From the NCBI GenBank assembly GCA_002812745.2, contig NCSJ02000356.1:1-41899 (forward strand): a stretch of 41,899 nucleotides of DNA, given 5' to 3'. Origin of the DNA: Scytalidium lignicola. Lineage: Eukaryota > Ascomycota > Leotiomycetes. Below the pieces are notes generated by a model. That model was not told the origin of the DNA. It made no database searches and saw only the letters and a program-made list of their open reading frames with translations. Shown here piece by piece: positions 23,585-32,765 of this stretch; the stretch's first letter is position 1, and each line of letters opens with the position of its first letter. Made by a program: the position numbers and the translations under genes.

Positions 23585-24060
23585 TGTCTTTACAGATTAA
23601 CTATATTTTAACTTTAATAAACAGAAAAAGAAATGTAAATATATTATACTAGTCCTTGATTAAGTATAAAAGGATTACTCAGGGTATTCTAGCCTTTAAA
23701 CTTTATAAAATAACTTATAAGTTTAATATAAAAGCTTTTATTAAATCTACTATTAAATCTACTATTAATAAAGCTTTAAAGATTAACCTTTTACTAGCTT
23801 TTTGTACAAATTCGAAATTACTTTATAATTGCTTTATCAAGTTAAGAACTATACAAGAAAAGTATTTGATAATCAATATAATATACTTCTGTTAAGCTTA
23901 TAAGCAATAAAAGATTACAAAGGTTAAATAAATATAAAAAACTATAAATCTAGTTAATTCCATAACTAAGGAAAAGTCTTTAAATGTTTTAAAGCAATTA
24001 ATAAATATAAATAAAGTATAATTGGAAATAATAGAATAAGTAAAATATAAAGAAAGTAAT
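23580..24060 (+). pseudogene. Copia RNase H, C-terminal part (continuation after the gypsy insertion)
   Basis: Continues the frame broken at 16,053 with LSLQINYI. Then KYKRITQGILAFKLY, FNIKAFIKST, INLLLAFCTNSKLLYNC and RTIQEKYLIINIIY match fungal copia RNase H (RxTRSVLASELYA ... CTDSxSLYxxLVKLGTTxEKRL). The catalytic Asp of the TDS motif is Asn. A later segment to 24,060 fits the C-terminal ALKQLINTN..EL..I-E tail. It is the longest stop-free stretch of the relic (23,656-23,895) but not a gene. Confidence 0.82.
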
Positions 24061-24510
24061 AGCAAAGTTTGAGCAATAACTTGAAGCTAAGCCTAAATAG
24101 GCAATTAGCATATAATCAAGAGAAAATAGCAAATTTAAGCTTTTTACAACTTTATAGCTTTTGTATAATAGTTTAACAATTTTCAAAGTAGTTCTAGTAT
24201 TAGTAAACTAATCATGTGTAAACATAATTAGTTACATATTAACTAGTCCTAATTAAATAGTAAAAAGCTATAATCTTAAGTTATAGCTTTACCTTACTAC
24301 TTTTACAATCAATCAACTATTAACACAACTAATATATTACTTATAAAGTAATGTACTACATGTTATATCAGTAGTATACTACACTTATATCCTAGTTTTT
24401 AAAAATATATATTATATTATTTTACTTATTTAGAATAAGTATATCAAGAAGATTTTTAATTAATTTGAGTATAATAATATTAAACCTTACTTTACTTTTA
24501 TACATGGTAT
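24061..24510. other. AT-rich sequence after the copia coding end
   Basis: No gene. By position it should contain the copia 3' LTR, but without a recognisable partner copy the LTR limits cannot be set. Confidence 0.4.
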
Positions 24511-24820
24511 AACAGTTAATGAACTGCTGTTTTAAAGGGGTTTTATCGCTGTTTTCGAGAGCTTGCTAACTAGTTCTCGGTTAACTGTGCACTCTTTGCT
24601 CTGCACATTATACACTACTCAATCTAGGCATTACACACTCATTGGTCACCTATGCGAAGGTTACTCTTCGTTATCTTAGGACTTACCTTTTCTGTTATCT
24701 TCTCGACTTCAAACCCTCTCTGTTTTCTGAGAGCAATCATCAAGAAGCCAAAAAAGGCACTTTCTAGACTAGTTGACTTCTCAAGATATATTTAAACAGT
24801 GTTATTATCTTCTGCTTGCT
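24511..24820. other. GC-richer island upstream of the DUF3435 gene (candidate element edge / 5' flank)
   Basis: About 300 bp of near-normal composition set in AT-rich DNA. It opens with AACAGTTAATGAACTGCTGTT, an imperfect palindrome, followed by CGAGAGCTTGCTAACTAGTTCTCG, which can fold into a hairpin. No coding potential. It lies on the 5' side of the recombinase relic, where the left edge and promoter of a captain-type element would be expected. Function inferred only from position. Confidence 0.45.
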
Positions 24821-25079
24821 CTATCCTAACTCTTTAGTACTTATTATCTACTTACTTGTCTCTTAACATTCCTCTTCTTCTTATCTTGAATCCTTATCCT
24901 TCAGTCGAGCTCTTGTAACTATGGCCATTCCTCTTTTCCTATTGCAATTATCCTTCTATCCTTCTTAACCTTGTTGACAGTTGTTTTAATATCTTGATCT
25001 ACTGTCTTTTAGCCTTTTATAAGCTTTACATATATATACTTTTACATTAGCCTTATACATTAGCTTTAGAATAATAAAG

Positions 25080-27525
25080 ATTACTTACCTACTGATGATA
25101 AGTTTGATAACACAAACAAATTTGACATAGATAGCCTTTTTAATAGTAACGATAGTAAAGTAGATATAATATACAATAGAGCTTTCTAGAGAAGGTTAAT
25201 ATAAATTTTAATAACAATAATAATCTCTTCGATGATAAAGTATAACACTTATTTGAGTATTACTTTATTATAAAGACTAATCTTGATGTAAGACAGCTTT
25301 AGCAGAAGTGTTATAACTTTAAGACATAAAGTTGTTTAAACTAGGTTAAAAATTATTATAAACAGTATATAAGTTGATTTTAGATTGATTTTATTAGAGT
25401 TTTGCTAATGCAGTTTTGCTTTTTAAGTATTATACTTTTATAAAACAAGATCTAGCTTAATACTTTTAAGAAGTTTTGATTAACTTTTTTTNATAACTTT
25501 TTCTCCTAAGTTTACAACTAACAACAAGGATAAGGAAGATAGAAGTAACTTAAAATTAAGTATATAAACTTGTTAAAGACATTCTGGAAGTAGTACTTTA
25601 TTATGTACAAGCTTGAAACAAGTAAGAAGATTGATGTTATAGTCTAAGTATAAGGTTAAAATATAAGATATCTTATAACTTCTAGTATACTTTCTTTTCA
25701 TAAAGGTTTCTTGTTAACAGATTTTAAGTTGTTAAAGTTATTGTTAAAGAAAAGGAGCTTAACAATATAAAGTAAAAGAGTATTATAATGTACATTGAAA
25801 ATCTAACTGAATATGCTTATATACTTTTAAGCATATAAAAGATGACTTTTTAACTTAACTAGCTTTAAATCTAGTTAATTCTCTTCTGCTAACTTGTAAG
25901 TATTACTAGTAATTGTTTAAAGGTTTTAGTTTAACTCTAGTATTAATATTTCAAATTAATACTAATTCAGGATAATAAAAATGCTTAGCTGTAACTTTTT
26001 ATTAAGTTAACAACTAAGTTTACTAAAAANGTTTTTAAGCATAAAGGATATGTGTATCCTTCCTTCTCTTTTTNCTTTGTCTTCTTTACATATTATAGTT
26101 AAGTAGTTTAATAATGAATTTAAAATTCTAAAGATTATCTACAACTTAACACTTGTACTTAGCCTTTATACTTTCTTACTTAGTATGCTCTTTAAAATTC
26201 AAGTGTTCAAATCTTTTAATATTATTTCTTCTAAAAAGGTATACAGTTTGAACGTTCTTAATAGAATAAACGAGTAATAATTACTACTCAAGAATAAGTT
26301 AAGTAACAATTTTATATTTTGCTAAACTGTAAATATAACTTATAATATTTGTTTAGTATAATAATTGTAACTGTTCTCTAATTTAGTCTGTTATTAAATG
26401 AAAATAAACAGTTAGATTACAAGCTTTGTACAAGTGATAAAGCTTTATATCCTCTATGATAAGTCTGTTAAAGTACTTAATAAGAGTTATAAGTATTAAT
26501 ATTTAAAGCTTTTAAAAACTATCTGCTAATTTTTACATTCTTTTATAGCTAACATTAGCAATTTACTTTAAAATCTTATTTTTTAGCATTTTAGTATTAA
26601 CATATTCTTTAAGTACTACTTTAATTAGAATATTAATGTTAACATTTAAAACATTTATTACAATTAAGCTTCTTAGAGGAATTTTATAAGATTTACATGT
26701 TTAATAAGCTACTTAATCAATCTTTGCTAACTATAAAAGTTAATTATAATATAATTTGCATTAGTTAATAGCTTTTTATGTATTCTCAGATTGAATTATC
26801 ATATAATAAAACTGTTAAGAATCTGAAAAGATAATAAGAGGAAGGAAAAATACTAGAAAACTTAATATTGCTTTTAAAGTGAAAAGTAACAACAATAATA
26901 GCTTTTCTTAGTTAACCTTGTAAATCGTTTTAAGAAGGAGTAACTAATCATTAATAGCAAGTAGCAGTTAGCAAAGTAAATAGTTAATGAAAATATATAT
27001 AAAACTTTAGAACAATTAAAACAGATACTGTTAGAATACTTTCTTTTAATTAACATTATTCTAATACTATTTAAGATAATACTCAAAAAGGAATATTAAC
27101 AGAGAATTATAATAATTAATATTATAATAATATATTATAACATAGAAGAGAGCTAGCCTTGTCGTCAGAATCAGCATAATCGCCTAGCAAAGAGTAATGC
27201 ATTCCCAATTGTCCATGCTGTAGATTTAGTATAATCTGCTCTAGACGTCATGCTAAGCCAGGCAATCTTATCGATCAAAATGGACAAAGGGCTTATTATA
27301 TGTTTCTTATGTTTTAAAAACCTAACATTATCGATTCGCAAGCAAGTTGTCTTGTATGCTATGCTAAGTTCTTTGAGTAAGCACTTCTTGAAAAAGCACA
27401 TGAGGAAGCTCGAAGAGTAAGAGTAGATTAATTGCTGGATTTGTAACGTCAGGCTTTAGCATCGACAGCATTTACAGAATCATGCAGAGGAATTCCACAG
27501 GACAGTCTTACAGCGTAATCCTTAA
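25080..27525 (+). pseudogene. Degenerate DUF3435 tyrosine recombinase (Starship captain-type)
   Basis: Peptides occur in the family order on the plus strand but slip between frames: TFWK-stop-YFIMYKLETSKKIDVIV (25,578-25,650), MYIENLTEYAYILLS (25,788), LILFC-stop-LVSITSNCLKVL, FIKLTTKFTK, and LTLVLSLYTFLLSMLFKIQV (about 26,150-26,210). SSKKVYSLNVLNRINE follows, and the C-terminal tail carries C2H2-type fingers (SKHFLKKHMRKLEE, CWICNVRL, HLQNHAEEFHRT at 27,360-27,510). This matches fungal DUF3435 proteins (about 800 residues). Their tyrosine-recombinase fold cuts and joins element ends in the nucleus and acts as captain of Starship giant transposons in proven cases. The Arg of the NRP-type box that family members keep reads Cys here. 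Gln/Trp codons are stops and the N-terminal two thirds are AT-rich, whereas from about 27,130 composition is near normal. The start is approximate. Not every DUF3435 gene belongs to a Starship. Confidence 0.8.
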
Positions 27526-28035
27526 CATTAGCATCACATAGTCTACAGTTTGATTTTATTAATCTGATTTGGTAGAAAAGTATGTGAAAAGGAGGTAATG
27601 TATTTTCTAAGAGTTTATAAACGCTATAGGCTGTTTGCAAATTTTTTTTNGGTTTTGTTATCTTCTAGATTATATGTTCAATTAAAGTCGAAAATTTCAA
27701 AATTGGATTTTCGCTTCTCTTTTATCATCAGTAATCTTGTGATGATCCTCGTCCTGCGAGTAGAAATCTGCTAATAGAAATTTGTCAATACAAATAATAC
27801 ATTAGAGGGATTTCCTAGAAACTCCTCGGGTTTCTGGTTCTGCTTATGATCTTGAAAGAGGTGCACGAAGTTAAGAATACGTCTTGTACAAGTGAGCGCG
27901 TAATAAGTACTATCTATGAATTGACCAATCATTTTTCAAATAAAGAGAAGATATTTTCCTAAAATACTTTCGAAAGTAACATCTTGATTAGCCAGAAGGT
28001 AAAGTGGGACGATGATCCACAACTGTATTCCTAAA
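27526..28035. other. Intergenic between two DUF3435-type tails
   Basis: Near-normal composition. The minus-strand open frame at 27,449-27,640 overlaps the zinc-finger tail of the recombinase relic on the other strand and is a shadow. A T-run with an N lies at 27,641-27,650. Nothing else recognised. Confidence 0.5.
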
Positions 28036-28453
28036 AATGGCCCAAGAGATGTTAACTCCAGATCAGGAGAAAAACCAATGCTAAAATAGTTGTTTCGAGA
28101 AAGGCTTGCGCTAAAAAATCAAACTCGTTCTCTTAACATTGCAAGAGACTACTTAAGTTTTTGAAGTGTGCTTGATCAGTTTCCCCTTATCTGCCAGAAA
28201 ACTCAACGTATCATTTGTCTTGGGGATACACAGCTAACCTACGAACAACGGACTTCCCGGGCATCACATGATGACTTACGTTCAGAAGCATCATCTGGAA
28301 AAGCTTTTGCCTAGTGACAGGCCAGTTTGTCCGCATCCTCGGTGCTCTCGTGGAGGAGAGAGTCTGTTCTTCGACAAGACCATGCATTTCAAAAGTCACG
28401 TTGCGAGGGTCTATGGGATTAACCTTCGGGATGACAAAGTACCTTTGATTTGA
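28036..28453 (+). pseudogene. Second DUF3435-type C-terminal fragment with two C2H2 fingers, frameshifted
   Basis: From 28,171 one frame reads LDQFPLICQKTQRIICLGDT then LTYEQRT. It is then lost, and a second frame continues with HHMMTYVQKHHLEKL, RPVCPHPRCSRGG and TMHFKSHVARVYGINLR to a stop at 28,451. In DUF3435 proteins the same pair of fingers occurs as C-x2-C...R..F...H...H followed by CPHPxC...MHFKNHV..VHGI. The break of one base lies around 28,240-28,265. Composition is normal, so it is not strongly affected by RIP. It is a different sequence from the tail at 27,360-27,510, so it is a remnant of another family member. The body of that gene is missing. Family assignment rests on memory of the finger pattern. 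Confidence 0.6.
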
Positions 28454-29234
28454 TCTGAAAAGTTGAGATTAAAATATATTGATAAGTTTAGCTAATATCT
28501 AAAAATAAATATGTCATATTCTATGTAAGGTAGAGACAGTGAGGAAGAGTAAGATTGGAGAAGATTGAGGAAGAGAAAAGGGGCGATTAGAGGAAGAAAT
28601 TTAGAGGATCAAATAAAACAATAATTGTAAAGACTACTTAGAATAAGAGCGGAAATGAAAATTGCTTATCCTTCGAAAATTGAGAGATAATCTAGTATTA
28701 CAATGCAGACCTGCACCTGCCTAGCTACTACTCTTCCACCCTCCATATACCTCTGTAACTACTGTCTCTCTGGCATCACTCTGTGAAACTACCACCCTGA
28801 CGGACACCTGCTACATAAACAAAAGCAGTTTCTACGTGTTCCGAGTCTTTGACCACCGCCAAAGACCACCTCTAATTTCATGGAGATGCAAGAGGAGTCA
28901 CCATAGTGATAAATCCGTTGCGTTGAAGTATGTTCCTGCCTTTAAGGCAATATTTCAAGAAGCATTAAAGATGCAAAGTAAGCGCCACAACTATACGCAC
29001 AATTTAGCTTTTAGAAGTCGTCTATCGCCAGTATCTATAGAGTTGCGCCCAAAGTTTTTGCTTCCCAGTTAACTATTATCCAATCCGCCCATTAAAAGAG
29101 ATCCTGCTATTCAAGACAGGAACCACGTACTACCTCCAGTAACAGGCTCAAAACCTACAGCCAGTATATCAATCTTACTCGAGAGCTTGAGGGATTAGCT
29201 CACAAACAAGCATTTCAAGCCTTCGAGTCCCTGC
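28454..29234. other. Intergenic, no gene supported
   Basis: Contains a purine-rich run (28,525-28,610, AGGAAGAG-type) and an open frame at 28,836-29,072 of 78 codons without recognisable motif or splice context. Presumably includes the 3' flank of the Igo1-like gene on the minus strand. Confidence 0.5.
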
Positions 29235-29767
29235 CTATCTTCCGATCGGATTACCGTCCTTCGCAGGCAGTGGACTAACATTATCATCCTCATCCGATTC
29301 ATCCTTGTCCTCAACTTGCTTATCAACACTCATCTCCCTGCTCAAGAAACTACTCTCTTTAACCGGACTTACACTGTGTGAACCGCCCGCGGTTCCTGGA
29401 CGGATGTTGCTATTGCCGCTACCGCCCTGGCTTGCGATGCTTACGGCCGGGGAGGTGAGATGTGGGATGTTTTCTGGGAGAGGGTGCTGAGAGCCAACGC
29501 TTTCGGTGTCGACGGAACTAGCTTTTCCGGCTCTGAAGAGAGCGAAGTCACCGGAGTCGAAGTATTTGCGTTCTTTGCAGTGCTCAGCTAGGTGGTCATA
29601 TTTTGAAGGGAGCTTGCCGTAGAGGTGGAAGAGTTGTTGCTCGTCGGGGGAGAGGAACTGCAGGTTATAGTCACAAAGAGATCATAAAGAGCTGGTAAGG
29701 TACAAAAAGAGCTAGGTAACGAAAAACTAACGCTTAAATCGACTTTGTTCTGCTTATACAAGTTCAT
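29235..29767 (-). CDS. igo1: Endosulfine / Igo1-type PP2A inhibitor protein, spliced
   Basis: Two exons on the minus strand: 29,732-29,767 (MNLYKQNKVDLS) and 29,235-29,657, joined over a 74-bp GTTAGT...CAG intron in phase 0, giving 152 residues. The core FLSPDEQQLFHLYGKLPS ... KERKYFDSGDFALFRAGKAS is the ENSA/ARPP-19/Igo1 signature. The Ser of FDSGD (residue 47) is the site phosphorylated by Greatwall/Rim15 kinases in known members, turning the protein into an inhibitor of PP2A-B55 at quiescence or mitotic entry. QHPLPENIPHLTSP and an acidic C-terminus also follow fungal Igo1 proteins. Departures from the usual pattern are SKYDHLAEHC where most have KKDLLQNKL-like sequence, and ALFRAG for ALSKAG. 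So it may be a diverged extra copy rather than the core gene. The frame is intact; length is normal for the family. Confidence 0.85.
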
Positions 29768-30622
29768 ACTAAAATCTGTTAAATCTTTGATGATTTATCT
29801 CAAGAAGGAATGTTATACGAAGTGTACACTAAGTATGAGAGAAAAGGAATATACCTGGTCCGAAACTAGTTTGGAATTCATCCACATTGTCGTTACTATA
29901 CAGAGATTCACATATAAAGAATAAAGAGTCCTAATTATTGTTTGCATTTGACACACGTCATAGCTGTCTTCGGCATAATCCTGTCAACCAATAGCAAGGG
30001 AACTGGTAATTGCGAGGTCACACATCGGTATCCCTTGCATGTGAATAAAGACAAGTTAGTGGAATTACATCATTTCTAGTGGATCGAAGTGCCAGCGGAG
30101 AAATAAAAGAAAATTGAGATATGCTCTTGATTGGGGAACTTTACACGTTACTTTTGAGAAAACAAAAATCGAGTATCTATTTGGTTCTAATAGGGTTTCA
30201 AAGCAGCGCTCTTGGCATATCTTTCCCAAGATATAGATATGCAGTAGTCCTTCAAGACTCAGATTTCAGTGTTTAAAACTTAGTTTATAAAGGGATATAA
30301 TCCATTTCTTAAGGCATAAATAGAATGAAGTTAAGCTGTGCAAGCTACACGTGACATCTCTCTCCATAGTTCAGCAATTGCAGTCGATGCTCTAGCCTGA
30401 CTTCACATGCTGTGCAATCAGTTTGCTACCCCCTTTTTAAGCTTATTAACGTGCTTCCTCAGATAATATCTACTTAAGGAACCGGAAGTTGCAAATGAAG
30501 CGACCCTGTCGCGAATCGATAGTGCTAGGTTTCCACCACGCAAGATAGTCTCGGCTAATATATTCTTTAATCACTCAAAATCTGAGTGAGTGAAACGTAA
30601 CGGAGAGTGACTTATTACGTTA
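29768..30622. other. Upstream region of the Igo1-like gene
   Basis: No coding sequence supported. A CACGTGAC box lies at about 30,348-30,355. CACTCAAAATCTGAGTG near 30,572-30,588 can form a small hairpin. The region ends at the TA before the MITE. Confidence 0.5.
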
Positions 30623-30915
30623 CCAGTATTTATTAGCCAATGGACACCGCCTTCAGTCGGACACCATATCTGTTGCCTGATTTTAAACCTCATATTTAAG
30701 GCACAAAAGTTACTCTAAGCTCTTAAATCCAACGGATTATTCAACGCATTTCAACAATTTAGCAGTGAAATTGATAATTATTAATTGAATTAGATTGTTA
30801 TTTGATTAATGTTGCCTTACACTAAATTTCAAAGATTTTCATGAAATGCTGAGGAAAAAGTTGTCGCAAAAGGTGTCCGACTGAAGGCGGTGTCCGATTG
30901 GCTAATAAATACTGG
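30623..30915. mobile_element. 293-bp MITE with about 43-bp terminal inverted repeats and TA target duplication
   Basis: Left TIR 30,623-30,665 starts CCAGTATTTATTAGCCAAT; right TIR 30,872-30,915 is its reverse complement, with one extra base as the only length difference. TA flanks both ends (30,621-30,622 and 30,916-30,917), as for Tc1/mariner/pogo (Fot1-type) elements. The roughly 206-bp interior has no coding capacity, so the element would need a transposase in trans. Little mutated, hence probably young or shielded from RIP by its small size. Confidence 0.93.
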
Positions 30916-32101
30916 TACGTTCACGTGATATAAGTGTTTCAGGTCGACCCCTATAGTTATGGGCTTATCCCACTATTGTGGAGCATCATCTGAATTAGCA
31001 ATTAATGGAGTCTCCGTGCCATACAATTTCTATGTAATCTAGTAGTGTTACAGTACTAGCTGCTGCTGCTTAAACCGTATCTGACTGATTATAGAAAAGG
31101 AAGACCGCAAAAGGATAGAGAAAATAGAAGAAAGAAAGATAATACCACCAATCCCGGACTGGATTTAGGGTTAAGAGCGAATGAGAAGTCTAACTAGCAG
31201 TAGACTAGCCAAAGTTCACAAAGGAAGAATCAAAGCGAATTAGATTGGGAATGGTCAGGAGGTGTAAGGCAACTAATATCTTCCTTAAACATACTGACTT
31301 CCCTATTGCTTCGATGTCTCATAATCTAGCTAATATGACATCGTTTTCACGTGAATCCCATCAAGATGATAGCCAACGACACTTTTCACCTCAGAATAAG
31401 AAATTACAGTAAAAGATATTCTAAAGATACTGTTGCACTCTCCGGGCCGTGCCAAGCCGGTTTCAAGTCAGTCATACTCATCCTTTCTTGGTGCTCAGGC
31501 CAGGCAACCGGGAATCACGTTCCTCGACCCCCTCCCTGCTGTGGGACTAACGTGATATGCATGGTGATCCAATCGAAACCCTTGAGATCTCCGGAATGCC
31601 TTTTCAGCTTCTGGAAGAGTCTACGACGAAGGCCCCTTCCAATGCCTTCAACGTCCTAAGTATTCGGGCCATCAGGCATCACCTCTCACCCGTGATATTC
31701 TAGGGGTTCACGGGCGTTAAGCGTCGGCTTATTTCCTCAAAGTGATCTTGCGTCGTAAGGCCGCTCGAATCAGAAGACGTTATCTTCACTTTCGGGTATT
31801 CTTGCCCGCCGTTGGATATCTGCCGGTACAGGAATCATGTGGATAACGAGCGGCCAACAACTGAACGGCATGGTCCAAGTAGTGGGAGGCCTGAGTAGCT
31901 ATTCGTGCAACTACCGTCCAGAGTCGGAGATCTCTCCGTCATCTCGGTTCATTAGGAAACCGTTCGGGAAATCAGGGCTGCGGATCGCCCAGGGTCGTGG
32001 CTTGCTAGAGGTCCTGTTAAGCTCACAACCTTAACTGTGACAGCGGATTGGGAATCAGACCTGCTCCCCTGCCGAGTGATCGATTACTATTTGATAGCTT
32101 A

Positions 32102-32219
32102 ACCCCGCCAAGTAAAACCTGTCCTTTGGCGTGTTTGGGGAAGCCGGTTTGTGCACAGCCAAGAAAGGCTCCCTTCCTTGGCCAACGTCGGACGCGACGG
32201 TAATGGTGATTGGCGGGGT
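32102..32219. repeat. 10-bp inverted pair ACCCCGCCAA ... TTGGCGGGGT
   Basis: Perfect inverted 10-mers 98 bp apart in the upstream region of the Zn2Cys6 gene. Could be paired binding sites or short element ends; no target duplication is visible. Confidence 0.4.
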
Positions 32220-32298
32220 AGTCTGCTTTCGTATCCCATTGGTGAAGACAGGTGTGAAAACACAGAAAAGCGTGGATTATTTGGGCCCTAGAAACTAA

Positions 32299-32326
32299 AA
32301 AGCCCGAGGCTCTAGATTCGGGCTTT
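32299..32326. repeat. Hairpin with 9-bp perfect arms
   Basis: AAAGCCCGA and TCGGGCTTT separated by 10 bases. It resembles a bacterial terminator in shape but in this fungal context no function is implied. Confidence 0.5.
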
Positions 32327-32765
32327 ACGACATCCTTACGACATCGACTCTTTGACGTGGTCGCGACTTGCGTACGAATGATATATAGGTAATTGTCCTG
32401 ATTGCGTTGTGATCGTCCCCAAGGATTCTGCTATCCGTATTTTGTTCTCTCTCATCTCTCTACCAGACCGTTGTATCGATCACCGAATACGCACTGGGTT
32501 ATCTGATATTGGCCGTCGAGTGGTAGATCCATTTCGAGGATTTCCTAATTGGACTGGACGTGCTGATGGCTTAAGCACAGGACTCTATATAGAAGCCCCT
32601 GCAGGATGAGGATGCACGAGGAAGAATATCCCGCCGTTCATTGACCCAACGAGCACAGATATTACAAACCCTTAATGTCTCGAGACCTGTGAAAGAAATA
32701 TTAAAGTGTGGAGATCCGACTGAATATAGCTCTCTCTTCATGGCAGCATTTTATCCCGACTGTCA

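Larger units (their letters stand above)
12900..24060 (+). mobile_element. Ty1/copia retrotransposon, RIP-degraded and split by a nested gypsy element
   Basis: A single colinear polyprotein is recognisable on the plus strand: protease/Zn-finger/integrase (about 13.1-14.93 kb), reverse transcriptase (about 15.06-15.93 kb) and RNase H. The RNase H begins at about 15,930, stops at 16,053, and resumes in the same frame at 23,580, running to about 24,060. The integrase-before-RT order identifies Ty1/copia. The 7.5 kb between is a complete gypsy element, so this copia is older than it. Stops replace Gln and Trp codons throughout. LTRs were not located; limits given are those of recognisable coding sequence. 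Confidence 0.85.
30916..32765. other. Long intergenic region upstream of the transcription factor
   Basis: About 1.85 kb of normal to high GC without a supported gene. Several open frames of 60-100 codons (31,351-31,659; 31,837-32,034; 32,409-32,609; 32,641-32,949) show no family motif. They are either chance frames or shadows of the transcription factor's first exon. It holds the inverted pair ACCCCGCCAA / TTGGCGGGGT (32,102-32,111 and 32,210-32,219) and the hairpin at 32,299-32,326. A decayed gene at 31.4-32.0 kb cannot be excluded. Confidence 0.45.

Noticed and set aside
23656..23895. 79-codon open frame as a small gene
   Set aside because: It is the longest stop-free piece of the copia RNase H relic (KYKRITQGILAFKLY ... 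CTNSKLLY), not an independent gene.
24060..24500. Copia 3' LTR
   Set aside because: No second copy could be identified at 10.3-12.9 kb by eye, so limits would be guesswork.
27171..27640. Two minus-strand frames with Cys residues (MCFFKKC..., ...CRLCDANVKDYA...)
   Set aside because: They lie opposite the plus-strand DUF3435 zinc-finger tail, which has recognisable C2H2 spacing; the minus frames match nothing known.
29305..29490. Plus-strand open frame over the Igo1-like gene
   Set aside because: Shadow of the minus-strand coding exon, which carries the FDSGD signature and a proper intron.
31351..32034. Candidate gene from open frames of 102 and 65 codons
   Set aside because: No domain, no consistent frame through introns, and neither strand gives a family-like peptide; left as intergenic with a note.
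32299..32326. Rho-independent terminator
   Set aside because: The stem followed by T is bacterial in style, but the window is fungal nuclear DNA, so it is listed only as a hairpin.
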